Shown piece by piece: positions 26,076-34,058 of a stretch of DNA of 64,000 bases. Origin of the DNA: Flavobacterium sp. ASW18X (GTDB lineage: Bacteria; Bacteroidota; Bacteroidia; Flavobacteriales; Flavobacteriaceae); the NCBI RefSeq assembly GCF_005144745.1, contig NZ_SWKK01000017.1:39147-103146 (forward strand), in the 5' to 3' direction. A program made the position numbers and the translations under genes. Within the stretch, counting starts at the first letter, position 1. Each line of letters starts with the position of its first letter. Under the pieces are notes generated by a model, which ran no database searches, was not told where the DNA came from, and saw nothing but the letters and a program-made list of their open reading frames with translations.

Positions 26076-27442
26076 TATAACTTTAATTTAGATTGTTCTT
26101 CTAATTGTTCAGGGGTTTCGTCTTCTAAATCTTCCTTAGCGCGTTTTAAAATAGGTTCTGGTAACGATTTTTTCGCTTTAGCCCCCATTTTTTTAAGTTT
26201 CTCTATACTGGTAATAATGTTGCCTCGACCTTCAAACAGCTTGTTCATGGCACCTTTATATTCGCTTTTAGCCTCGTCCATTTTTTTGCCCACCTTGGTC
26301 AAATCATTCATAAAACCTTCAAACTTATCATATAAAGCACCCGCTTGTCTTGCAATTTCAATAGCATTTTTTTGTTGCTTTTCATTGTTCCACATGGTAT
26401 CAATGGTACGTAAGGTAGCCAAAAGGGTAGAAGGGGTAACTATGACAATATTTTGCTCAAAAGCTTTATTGTACAGCGTACTATCCTCGTTAATAGCAAT
26501 GGCGAATGCAGGCTCTATTGGTACGAACATGAGTACAAAATCCGGACTCTCCATTTCATATAAATCTTCATATTTCTTAGCAGAAAGTTGTTCTACATGG
26601 CGTCTTAAAGAATTTATGTGGTCTTTTAAAAACCTAGGTTTGTCTATTTCTTCCGCATTGGTAAAACGTTCGTAATCTGTTAAAGAGACCTTAGAATCCA
26701 CGACCATTTTTTTGCCGTCTGGTAAATGGATGATTACATCTGGCATTACCCTACTACCATCTTCCCTTTTAAAACTTTGTTGTACGCTATATTCACGGTC
26801 TTTTTCCAATCCAGATTTCTCCAACACGCGCTCTAGCACAAGCTCCCCCCAATTACCTTGCATTTTGCTATCGCCTTTTAATGCTTTGGTCAAGTTTTCT
26901 GCTTCTTGCGTAATTTTTAAGTTTTGGCTTTGTAAATGAATCAGTTGCTCTTTTAAAGCTGAATGTATGCTGATGTTCTCTTTCTGTGTTTGTTCCACCT
27001 TACGCTCAAACAGCTGAATTTTTTCTTGTAACGGACTCAAGATTAATTTTATGTTCTTCTGATTCTGTTCTGTGAATTTCGAACTCTTTTCGTCTAAAAT
27101 CTTATTGGCCAAATTTTCAAAATCCTTGGTGAATTTTTCTTGAAGCTTTTCTACTTCATCTTTTTGTTCTTGATTTACCTGTTGCAAGTGTTCTAAATCT
27201 GCTTGGTACCGAACAATTTTATTACCCAAAAGTTCTTTTTCTTGCAGAATTTGACGCTTTTCTTCATCTGAGGCTACCAGTTTTTGATTTAAACTAGTTA
27301 ATGTGGCGTTCAATTGATTTTCTCGCTCCTGCCATACATCGGTGCTCGACTTTGTTATTAGCTTTTGAATATAAAGCCCTAAAAAAATGCCTAATCCCAA
27401 GCAAACCAAAGCTAGGATAATGTAAATAATAGTAGTGTCCAT
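26075..27442 (-). CDS. rmuC: RmuC family DNA recombination protein
   Basis: A 455-residue protein with an N-terminal membrane anchor (MDTTIIYIILALVCLGLGIF), a long coiled coil (about 35-180) and the RmuC nuclease-like domain (about 190-410) with GNWGELVLERVLEKSGL, DSKVSLTDYERF and TPSTLLATLRTI. RmuC limits inversions at short repeats in E. coli; its biochemical activity is a predicted PD-(D/E)xK-type nuclease. The open frame extends 18 codons further upstream, but the Met at 27442 precedes the anchor directly and is preferred. It probably heads the three-gene unit on this strand. Confidence 0.9.
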   Translation of the reverse strand: MDTTIIYIILALVCLGLGIFLGLYIQKLITKSSTDVWQERENQLNATLTSLNQKLVASDEEKRQILQEKELLGNKIVRYQADLEHLQQVNQEQKDEVEKLQEKFTKDFENLANKILDEKSSKFTEQNQKNIKLILSPLQEKIQLFERKVEQTQKENISIHSALKEQLIHLQSQNLKITQEAENLTKALKGDSKMQGNWGELVLERVLEKSGLEKDREYSVQQSFKREDGSRVMPDVIIHLPDGKKMVVDSKVSLTDYERFTNAEEIDKPRFLKDHINSLRRHVEQLSAKKYEDLYEMESPDFVLMFVPIEPAFAIAINEDSTLYNKAFEQNIVIVTPSTLLATLRTIDTMWNNEKQQKNAIEIARQAGALYDKFEGFMNDLTKVGKKMDEAKSEYKGAMNKLFEGRGNIITSIEKLKKMGAKAKKSLPEPILKRAKEDLEDETPEQLEEQSKLKL

Positions 27443-27505
27443 GGAAATAAAAAACTTCGGATAAAGATAAAATAATCTGCGCCAAGTAGGGGGCAACTAG
27501 GTTAT

Positions 27506-28273
27506 CTATTTTGTGATTTTAAAGCTACCCGTCCGGGCATCAAATTGTATTAAATCTTTTGGGAAGAGGTATTCAAAACTTCCTTTTTCTATAAGTTCGC
27601 ATGGAGCTGCAAAGGCATTTTCTTTCCCATCTAAAAGCAACATATAATCGCATAATTGGATGGCTAGCTCTACCTCATGGGTTGTAAAAACAATGGTGCG
27701 TTGGTGTTTCTTTGCAAAACGATGTAAGAGTTTTAAAATATGCACTTTGTGCGATAAGTCTAGATGCGTAGTAGGTTCATCTAAATATACCAAAGGGGTT
27801 TCTTGCGCCATAGCACGTGCAATGAGTACGCGTTGCATTTGCCCATCACTCAACTCAAAACAATATTTGTCTTTCAAGTCTTCTAAAGAAAAGATATGTA
27901 GCTGTTGTTTTATAATTTCTTTATCATAGCCACCCAATGTGCCTAGCCAGTTGGTATACGGATGCCGACCCATTGCTATTAGCTCTGCAACTTTTAAATT
28001 TTTGGTTGCTATGGGGGTAGTTAAAACCAATGCCTGTTTTTGTGCCAAGGTTGAAGATGTATAGTCTGCTATCTGTTTACCGTCTAAGCTTATAGTGCCT
28101 GACAATGGAGGTTGCATACCAGACAGTGTACGTAAAATTGTAGATTTTCCTATTCCATTAATGCCAACAATTGCCGTTAAGGATCCCTTTGGAATACTAA
28201 AGTTTAATTTGTTGGCAATGCTGGTTTTACCGTAGCCTATATTTAAATCCTCTACTTGGATGTATTTTTCCAT
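27506..28273 (-). CDS. ABC importer ATPase, BtuD/FecE-like
   Basis: A 255-residue ATPase of a type II importer. Walker A is GINGIGKST, the signature is LSDGQMQRVLIARAMAQ, Walker B is LVYLDEPTTHLD and the switch His is in FTTHEV. It should drive uptake through the FecCD-type permease encoded just upstream, with which it shares one base. The neighbouring cobalamin riboswitch and BtuB-like receptor point to vitamin B12 or another corrinoid as cargo; iron-siderophore is the alternative. Confidence 0.88.
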   Translation of the reverse strand: MEKYIQVEDLNIGYGKTSIANKLNFSIPKGSLTAIVGINGIGKSTILRTLSGMQPPLSGTISLDGKQIADYTSSTLAQKQALVLTTPIATKNLKVAELIAMGRHPYTNWLGTLGGYDKEIIKQQLHIFSLEDLKDKYCFELSDGQMQRVLIARAMAQETPLVYLDEPTTHLDLSHKVHILKLLHRFAKKHQRTIVFTTHEVELAIQLCDYMLLLDGKENAFAAPCELIEKGSFEYLFPKDLIQFDARTGSFKITK

Positions 28274-29301
28274 TAAAACAGCATTTTACGTTTTCTTACC
28301 AATAGCCAAATTACAACAGGCGCACCAACAATAGAAGTAATGGCATTAATAGGTAATACAGTGGCAGAAGTAGGCAATTGTGCAATAGTATCACAAATAA
28401 GTAACAACAAGGCACCGTATAAAAATACCGCAGGCAATAATATTTTGTGGTCCATAGTTTTGAACCATTGCCTGGTTAGGTGTGGAACGGCAAGCCCAAT
28501 AAAAGCAATTGGTCCGGCAAAAGCTGTAATTGCACCAGCAACTATTCCTGTGGCAATAATTATAAAGAATTTTGTCTTTTTTACTGGAATACCCATGCTT
28601 TGCGCGTATTGTTCGCCCAAAAGAAAGGCGTTTAACGATTTTATACAAAATAGGCAAATGGTAAGCCCTATGAGTAATAACAGTGCCAAAACGCCTACTT
28701 TTTGCCAAGATAGATTGCCCACAGAACCATAAGACCAAAAAATAAACCGTTGTAATTGTTCAGCTTTGGAAAAGTAGGACAGGATACTAACTACAGCAGA
28801 AGTTATACTACCGAACATTAAACCGATGATAAGTAAGGCCATAGTATCTTTTACGCTATTGGCAACCACTATAACAATTAAAAGCACCAGAAAACTACCT
28901 AAACTTGCAGCTATGGCAATAGCTACATCATTTAACCAAAATAATTGGGTTAGGCCCAAACTAGTACCACCCAGTAGTAGTAAGGCTGCCCCTAAACTTG
29001 CTCCAGAGCTAATACCCAATACAAAAGGACCTGCTAAAGGATTCCTGAATAAGGTTTGCATCAAGAGTCCGCTCACTGCTAGCCCACCACCTATTAGAAC
29101 TGCTGCAATGGTTTTGGGTAAGCGATAGTTCCAGATAATATACTCCCAGCCCTTTTCGGTTGTTGGTTGCCCCAATAAAATACTAAAGGTATCGCCTAAC
29201 GGAATGGAAACAGAACCTAAGCTTATGCTAATAAGCATACACAACAGTAAAAGTAGGGTTAGCCCAATAAAGCCTAATTTATAAGACGATGGTTTTGTCA
29301 T
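28273..29301 (-). CDS. ABC importer permease, BtuC/FecCD type
   Basis: A 342-residue inner-membrane permease with about ten hydrophobic segments. The family motifs GGGLAVSGLLMQTLFRNPLA, PFVLGISSGASLGAAL and FIGLAVPHLTRQW are intact. It dimerises with the ATPase to form the B12/siderophore-type importer. It is translationally coupled on both sides: the ATG overlaps the substrate-binding protein stop (TAATG), and its stop shares a base with the ATPase start. Confidence 0.9.
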   Translation of the reverse strand: MTKPSSYKLGFIGLTLLLLLCMLISISLGSVSIPLGDTFSILLGQPTTEKGWEYIIWNYRLPKTIAAVLIGGGLAVSGLLMQTLFRNPLAGPFVLGISSGASLGAALLLLGGTSLGLTQLFWLNDVAIAIAASLGSFLVLLIVIVVANSVKDTMALLIIGLMFGSITSAVVSILSYFSKAEQLQRFIFWSYGSVGNLSWQKVGVLALLLLIGLTICLFCIKSLNAFLLGEQYAQSMGIPVKKTKFFIIIATGIVAGAITAFAGPIAFIGLAVPHLTRQWFKTMDHKILLPAVFLYGALLLLICDTIAQLPTSATVLPINAITSIVGAPVVIWLLVRKRKMLF

Positions 29302-30467
29302 TACCGCAAAGGTGTAAAAAAATACGGGCTATAATTAGGTAAAAGGTCTGGATGAAGCCAATGTACCAAATCTTTTAAGACCAAATCTGGTCTCTGTGGG
29401 GCTAATTCGTAATATAACAAACCGCCGGTAAGCCCTTTGGTGTTAGAAAAGGTATATACTTTTTTATCTGTAAATGCTTTAAATTGTTGGTAATGTGGGT
29501 TAGCAGCATTCATTTCTTGGTAAGCGGTAAATTGCGCAGGTCCAATCCAATAATCTGCTTGGGTTCCTTTTTGTAAAACGGCTTCTACACTTAAGGCCAA
29601 GCTACCATTGCCTTTAGTATCTCTATATAGATAATTACCGCCAGCGTCTGCTATAAACTTGGCGGCCCAACTTTCTCCGGTAGGCATATACCAAACGTCT
29701 TTGTACAATGCACCAGATATTACCGTAGGATTATTGGTTTTGTTCTGCGCTAGTTTTTTAGTAGCGTTATAGTCTTTGGCAATCTGGGTAAAGATACTGT
29801 CTGCTTGTTTTTCTTTTCCTAATAGTACACCAAAGAATTTTATCCATTCCGCTTTTCCTAACGGATGTGTTTCTGCCCAATCACCATTGTATACAACTGG
29901 AATATTGGCTTGTTCTAAAGTGGAGTAGGTACTATTTTGGTTGTCTATACTGAAACCTATGATAACATCGGGCTGTAAGGCAATGGTCATTTCTGTGTTT
30001 AACTTTTCATTCTGCCCAAGTTCTTTTATTAGCCCTTTTTTAATTCGCTCTCTAGCCGGCATAGAAGAAATGTATTTCGTGTCTGGGAAACCAACCAACT
30101 TGTCCAATTCGCCCAAACTTTCTAAAGCAGGAATATGGGTGGTAGAGGTAACAACTAGTTTTTTTATCGGTGTGGTAATTACCGCATCATAAGCGTCTGC
30201 GGGGAATGTAATAGTTGGTAAAATAGAATCTGGAATTACCGCATAGGTAAATGCTTGTTCGGCACCCGGCCAAGGTTTGTTCACTTTTATGATAGGATAA
30301 TTGCCATTTATATCTATAGAAAATCCATCAGCATACGCAACTTTTAAAAATGATTGTTGTGATTTTGAGTTGGTGGGTAGTTGCTCTTTTTTTACATCGC
30401 TCTTACAAGCATTAAAAAATAACACAATTGCAAGTGCAAAAAGTGGTATGGTAAAGGTCCGTTTCAT
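29301..30467 (-). CDS. Corrinoid-type ABC substrate-binding lipoprotein, BtuF-like
   Basis: A 388-residue lipoprotein (MKRTFTIPLFALAIVLFFNAC, Cys21) with the BtuF/FepB-type two-lobe fold: RPKRLVV-like strand KKLVVTSTTHIPALESLG, then LQPDVIIGFSIDN, and a long inter-lobe helix. It delivers ligand to the coupled permease. A TACTTTTG element ends only five bases before the ATG (30479 to 30472 on the minus strand), so the transcript may be nearly leaderless and there is no space for a riboswitch on this side. Ligand assignment to corrinoids rests on the divergent riboswitch-controlled receptor. Confidence 0.84.
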   Translation of the reverse strand: MKRTFTIPLFALAIVLFFNACKSDVKKEQLPTNSKSQQSFLKVAYADGFSIDINGNYPIIKVNKPWPGAEQAFTYAVIPDSILPTITFPADAYDAVITTPIKKLVVTSTTHIPALESLGELDKLVGFPDTKYISSMPARERIKKGLIKELGQNEKLNTEMTIALQPDVIIGFSIDNQNSTYSTLEQANIPVVYNGDWAETHPLGKAEWIKFFGVLLGKEKQADSIFTQIAKDYNATKKLAQNKTNNPTVISGALYKDVWYMPTGESWAAKFIADAGGNYLYRDTKGNGSLALSVEAVLQKGTQADYWIGPAQFTAYQEMNAANPHYQQFKAFTDKKVYTFSNTKGLTGGLLYYELAPQRPDLVLKDLVHWLHPDLLPNYSPYFFTPLR

Positions 30468-30471
30468 GCAC

Positions 30472-30479
30472 CAAAAGTA
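30472..30479 (-). promoter_or_regulatory. -7-like element at the start of the ABC importer operon
   Basis: TACTTTTG on the minus strand fits TAnnTTTG but stands five bases before the ATG at 30467, so initiation would fall at or next to the start codon. No TTG is seen at the usual distance. It may mark a leaderless mRNA or be a chance match. Confidence 0.35.
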
Positions 30480-30520
30480 AATGAATTTAATTTTTATGAA
30501 ATAACCTTAAACAAAATATG

Positions 30521-30528
30521 TAGTTTTG
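30521..30528 (+). promoter_or_regulatory. -7 element of the riboswitch transcript
   Basis: TAGTTTTG matches TAnnTTTG; transcription would begin near 30535, right where the cobalamin aptamer starts. A clear -33 TTG is not present. Confidence 0.55.
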
Positions 30529-30540
30529 CCCGGATTTTTT

Positions 30541-30735
30541 GGTTCAGTTGTCTAGTGCAATTGATTAAAAGGGAATCTGGTGCAACTCCAGAACTGTTCC
30601 CGCAACTGTAAGTTTATACCAAACTAGAGTTTGGTTCCCCAAAAGGGATGCTGTTTTCTACAAAACCACTGTCTGGTTTTTAGGATGGGAAGGTAAAATA
30701 GCATAAAACAAGTCAGGAGACCTGCCAAAATTCAT
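30541..30735 (+). ncRNA. Cobalamin (AdoCbl-type) riboswitch
   Basis: The 5' leader of the BtuB-like gene carries the conserved cobalamin aptamer parts in order: GGGAATCTGGTGCAACTCCA (30571-30590), then TTCCCGCAACTGTAA (about 30598-30612), and the B12 box AGTCAGGAGACCTGCC (30711-30726). Between them are paired segments such as CCAAACTAGAGTTTGG (about 30619-30634). About 20 bases behind the B12 box an 8-bp hairpin (30749-30756 with 30764-30771) ends six bases before the ATG at 30778, a plausible expression platform that masks translation initiation. Corrinoid binding should switch off the receptor operon. Confidence 0.93.
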
Positions 30736-30777
30736 TAATTAAACTAGAAAAGCCTTCGGGATAAAGGTTTTAGAGTT

Positions 30778-32607
30778 ATGAAAACTATTTACTCTTTTAT
30801 TCTTTTTTTAGCTTTAGGTACTAGTTGCCTTCAAGCACAGGATGTGCCTATAACCCAATTGAAGGAAGTTGTAGTTGCAGATAGTCGCTTGCAAAAATTT
30901 AGTGATGGACATCAAAAAACGGAACTTAAAGATTCTATTTTAAAGAAAAATGACCCATTGTTGGCCAATGTTTTGGGTTTTAATACTCCAATTTACTTTA
31001 AACAAAATGGTTATGGTATGGTGGCGTCACCTTCATTTAGGGGGACCAATGCATCTCATACTGCAGTTGTATGGAATGGTATAAACGTGAACAGCCCTTT
31101 AAATGGACAAGTAGATTTTAATACCATTAATGCACTAAACTACGATGCTATTACTGTTAAAAGCGGTGGTGCTAGCGCTCAATATGGAACAGGTGCTATT
31201 GGAGGAAGTGTACATTTAGGTAATGAACTCAGATTTAATGCAAAAACACATACTAAATTGTTTGCTGGTTACGGTAGTTTTAACACCCTTAATACCAGTG
31301 CTAAACACCATCTTAGTTCAGATAAATGGGCTTTTTCCTTAGCGGTTAATCAATTACAGTCAGACAATGACTATAAATATTTAAATACAAATCAAATAAA
31401 TGAAAATGGAGCGTTCTCCCATACGGGAATAAATATGAATGCAGCTCACCGTTTGCGTGAGAATCAAATTTTAAAAATATACCATCAAACGCAACTAGGA
31501 GAACGTGAATTTAGCGGCACGCTTACAGCACCATCCAGAAGTAAGTATAAAGATCTAAACTTAAAAACTCAGCTGCACTTGCATTGGAAGCATCAGAAAG
31601 CGACTTCTCAAATACGTTTGGTCCACTTGTTTGAAAAGTACAAGTATTTTGAAAACAAGCAAAGCGATTTTTTTTCTTTTGGACAAGTGAATACGTTGCT
31701 AGCAAGATATGAATGGGAAAAAAATATAAGCCAGAAATGGACGTTAAATTCATTTTTAGAAGCAACTCATTTGGTAGGTGAAGGTTCTTCCATAGAAAAA
31801 CCAAACAGGAGTAATGGTGGAGGTACATTTTTAGTAAAATATAAAAATTTAGACCGCCTAAATGTTACTTTACAAGCAAGAAAAGATTTCAATTCAGAAT
31901 TTAGTTCTCCTTTAATTTTTGGAACAAACGGAGAATGGCAAATATCTAACAACTATGCACTAAGGTGGAATGCATCTCGTAATTATAATCTGCCTACGTT
32001 TAACGATTTGTATTGGCAGCCCGGTGGTAATTTAGAGTTGATTCCAGAAAATTCGTATCAAATAGATATTGGTAATGCTTTAGATTTCAATAATCTCGAA
32101 ACAGCTTTGCATGGTTTTTTGATAAAAACAAAAGATATGATACGGTGGTTGCCAAACTCAAATGGCATTTGGTCCCCTGTTAATGAAGATAGTGTTACCA
32201 TTTATGGCTTAGAATATAAACTTAATTATGCTGCAACGTTTTTTCAAAAACTACAATTCTCTTCTAGCCTTAATTATAGTTTTACACGTTCTATAGATGA
32301 TACAACAGACTTGCAATTATTTTACGTGCCCAAACATAGAGGTAATGTAAATATTGATTTTTACTATGGAGGCGTTCGTTTTTCTTACCAGCAATTGTAT
32401 AACGGAGCTGTTAGGGTAATTGGGAATGAGTTAAAAGATTATACTGTAGCCAATGCAAGTCTTTCAATCCCGTTAGTCAATAAAAAGGCGCTCCAAACTA
32501 CGCTGGGAATAAGAGTGCAAAATTTGTATAACACCTATTACGAAAATGTTGCTTTTAGGCCGATGCCAAATAGAAACTATAATTTTTTACTAACACTTAA
32601 CTTTTAA
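30778..32607 (+). CDS. btuB: TonB-dependent receptor, BtuB-like
   Basis: A 609-residue outer-membrane receptor with signal peptide (about 1-20, ending LQAQ), plug domain (about 25-150: VVWNGINVNSPLNGQVDF and GASAQYGTGAIGGSVHLG) and a 22-strand barrel ending NRNYNFLLTLNF, with a terminal aromatic residue as expected for outer-membrane insertion. The length fits BtuB, shorter than SusC-type receptors. The riboswitch directly upstream makes cobalamin or cobinamide the expected cargo. The gene for the propeller lipoprotein begins two bases after its stop. Confidence 0.88.
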   Translation: MKTIYSFILFLALGTSCLQAQDVPITQLKEVVVADSRLQKFSDGHQKTELKDSILKKNDPLLANVLGFNTPIYFKQNGYGMVASPSFRGTNASHTAVVWNGINVNSPLNGQVDFNTINALNYDAITVKSGGASAQYGTGAIGGSVHLGNELRFNAKTHTKLFAGYGSFNTLNTSAKHHLSSDKWAFSLAVNQLQSDNDYKYLNTNQINENGAFSHTGINMNAAHRLRENQILKIYHQTQLGEREFSGTLTAPSRSKYKDLNLKTQLHLHWKHQKATSQIRLVHLFEKYKYFENKQSDFFSFGQVNTLLARYEWEKNISQKWTLNSFLEATHLVGEGSSIEKPNRSNGGGTFLVKYKNLDRLNVTLQARKDFNSEFSSPLIFGTNGEWQISNNYALRWNASRNYNLPTFNDLYWQPGGNLELIPENSYQIDIGNALDFNNLETALHGFLIKTKDMIRWLPNSNGIWSPVNEDSVTIYGLEYKLNYAATFFQKLQFSSSLNYSFTRSIDDTTDLQLFYVPKHRGNVNIDFYYGGVRFSYQQLYNGAVRVIGNELKDYTVANASLSIPLVNKKALQTTLGIRVQNLYNTYYENVAFRPMPNRNYNFLLTLNF

Positions 32608-32609
32608 AT

Positions 32610-34013
32610 ATGAATATGAAAAAAATCTTTTTAAGTATTATCACAGCAGGTGTACTATTGGTCTCTTGTTCTGATGATGACGATGTAACCTTACCAGAAG
32701 GTACTGTAAGTATTTCTTTATCTACTACTACCGTTAATGAAGAAGACGGAGATGTGGAAATTACATTAAATACTAATAATCCATTTTTGACTGATGTAGA
32801 AATTGCATACGAATTATCGGGTACCGCTACCATTAATGAGGATTACACTATTGCTACTAGCCCCGTAACCTTAACAGCAGGTGCAACTACCGTTAATATT
32901 ACCCTATCAATAATTGATGATGAAACGGTAGAATTAGAGGAAACAATCACCATAGCAATTACCGGTATTACTGGTGATGACATGGCGGAATTTGTTGATG
33001 AAGAATTGACCATAACCCTAGTTGATAATGATAGTTATCCTTACGAAAATGGATTATTGTTGTTGCATGAAGGTAATTTTGGCCAAGGAAACGCCAGAAT
33101 AGATTTCTTATCTAATGATTTACAAACAAATCAAACTTCAATTTTTTCTGAGGTAAATGGGAGACCATTAGGGGATACGGGACAAAGCATTGCATTTAGT
33201 GGAGATGTGGCTTATATCGTTTTAAATAATTCACAGAAAATAGAAGTAGTAAATCGTTTTACATTTGAGTCAATTACTACTATTGATAGTGGATTGCTAA
33301 ACCCTAGATTCATGGCAATTGTAGGGGAAAAAGGATATGTTACTAATTGGGGAGACGGTACCAATCCTGACGATGATTATGTTGCTGTTGTAAATTTAAC
33401 CACCAATAGTATAGAAAGTAATATTGCTGTTGCTGAAGGTCCAGAAGCTATTTTAGCCAATGGAGAAACAGTATATGTTGCGCATCAAGGAGGTTTTGGA
33501 CAAAATAATATTGTTTCCGCAATTAATACTACAAATAGTGCTGTTGTTGAAATAACTGTAGACGATTCTCCAAATTCCATGCAGCTTACAGCAGAGGGAG
33601 AATTATTTGTGTTGTGCGGAGGTGTACCATCTTGGGCAGGTACTGAGTCTGGCGGGTCTTTAATTGTTATTGAAACAGCGGATAATACAGTTGCTAGGAC
33701 ACTAGAATTTGCAGAAACGGAGCATCCAGGTAGTCTAGAAGTTGATGCAGACGGTGAGTTATATTATATGGTAGCTGGTAATTTGTTTACCTTGAATGTA
33801 GATGCTACCGATTTGCCAACAAATCCCATTCTTACCGGCAAGTTCTGGTATGGTATGGATATAATCGGTACAACCCTTTACGGTTCTGATGCTAAAGATT
33901 ATGTAAGTAATGGAGCAGTGGAAGTTTATGATTTAACAGATATTTCCTTGATTTCAACCCTAGATGTTGGCGTTATTCCAGCTGCCGTTTATGAGAATGT
34001 CTCTTCTAACTAA
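32610..34013 (+). CDS. Surface lipoprotein with Calx-beta domain and YncE/BtuG-like beta-propeller
   Basis: A 467-residue lipoprotein (lipobox LLVSC, Cys20, followed by SDDDD, a typical surface-export signal in Bacteroidota). Residues about 30-142 form a Calx-beta type domain (TTTVNEEDGDVEITL, ending ITLVDND). From about 148, GLLLLHEGNFGQGNARIDF opens a repeated beta-propeller (LNPRFMAIVGEKGYVTNWGD, AEGPEAILANGETVYVAHQG, DDSPNSMQLTAEGELFVLCG) like DUF5074/YncE proteins. Bacteroides BtuG, a surface B12-binding propeller, has this fold and this operon position, so a BtuG-like B12-capturing role is the best inference. The Calx-beta domain is an unusual addition. Confidence 0.75.
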   Translation: MNMKKIFLSIITAGVLLVSCSDDDDVTLPEGTVSISLSTTTVNEEDGDVEITLNTNNPFLTDVEIAYELSGTATINEDYTIATSPVTLTAGATTVNITLSIIDDETVELEETITIAITGITGDDMAEFVDEELTITLVDNDSYPYENGLLLLHEGNFGQGNARIDFLSNDLQTNQTSIFSEVNGRPLGDTGQSIAFSGDVAYIVLNNSQKIEVVNRFTFESITTIDSGLLNPRFMAIVGEKGYVTNWGDGTNPDDDYVAVVNLTTNSIESNIAVAEGPEAILANGETVYVAHQGGFGQNNIVSAINTTNSAVVEITVDDSPNSMQLTAEGELFVLCGGVPSWAGTESGGSLIVIETADNTVARTLEFAETEHPGSLEVDADGELYYMVAGNLFTLNVDATDLPTNPILTGKFWYGMDIIGTTLYGSDAKDYVSNGAVEVYDLTDISLISTLDVGVIPAAVYENVSSN

Positions 34014-34032
34014 ATAAAGAAGTGCTTAAAGT

Positions 34033-34058
34033 AAAAAGCAGCCTAATGGCTGCTTTTT
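34033..34058. terminator. Bidirectional terminator, B12 operon and S41 peptidase
   Basis: An 11-bp perfect stem (34033-34043 with 34048-34058, AAAAAGCAGCC and its complement, 4-base loop) with a T-run on the plus strand and an A-run on the other side. It lies between the stops of two convergent genes, touching the peptidase stop. Confidence 0.88.

Noticed and set aside
27443..27496. N-terminal extension of RmuC
   Set aside because: The Met at 27442 stands directly before the membrane anchor; the extension lacks family features.
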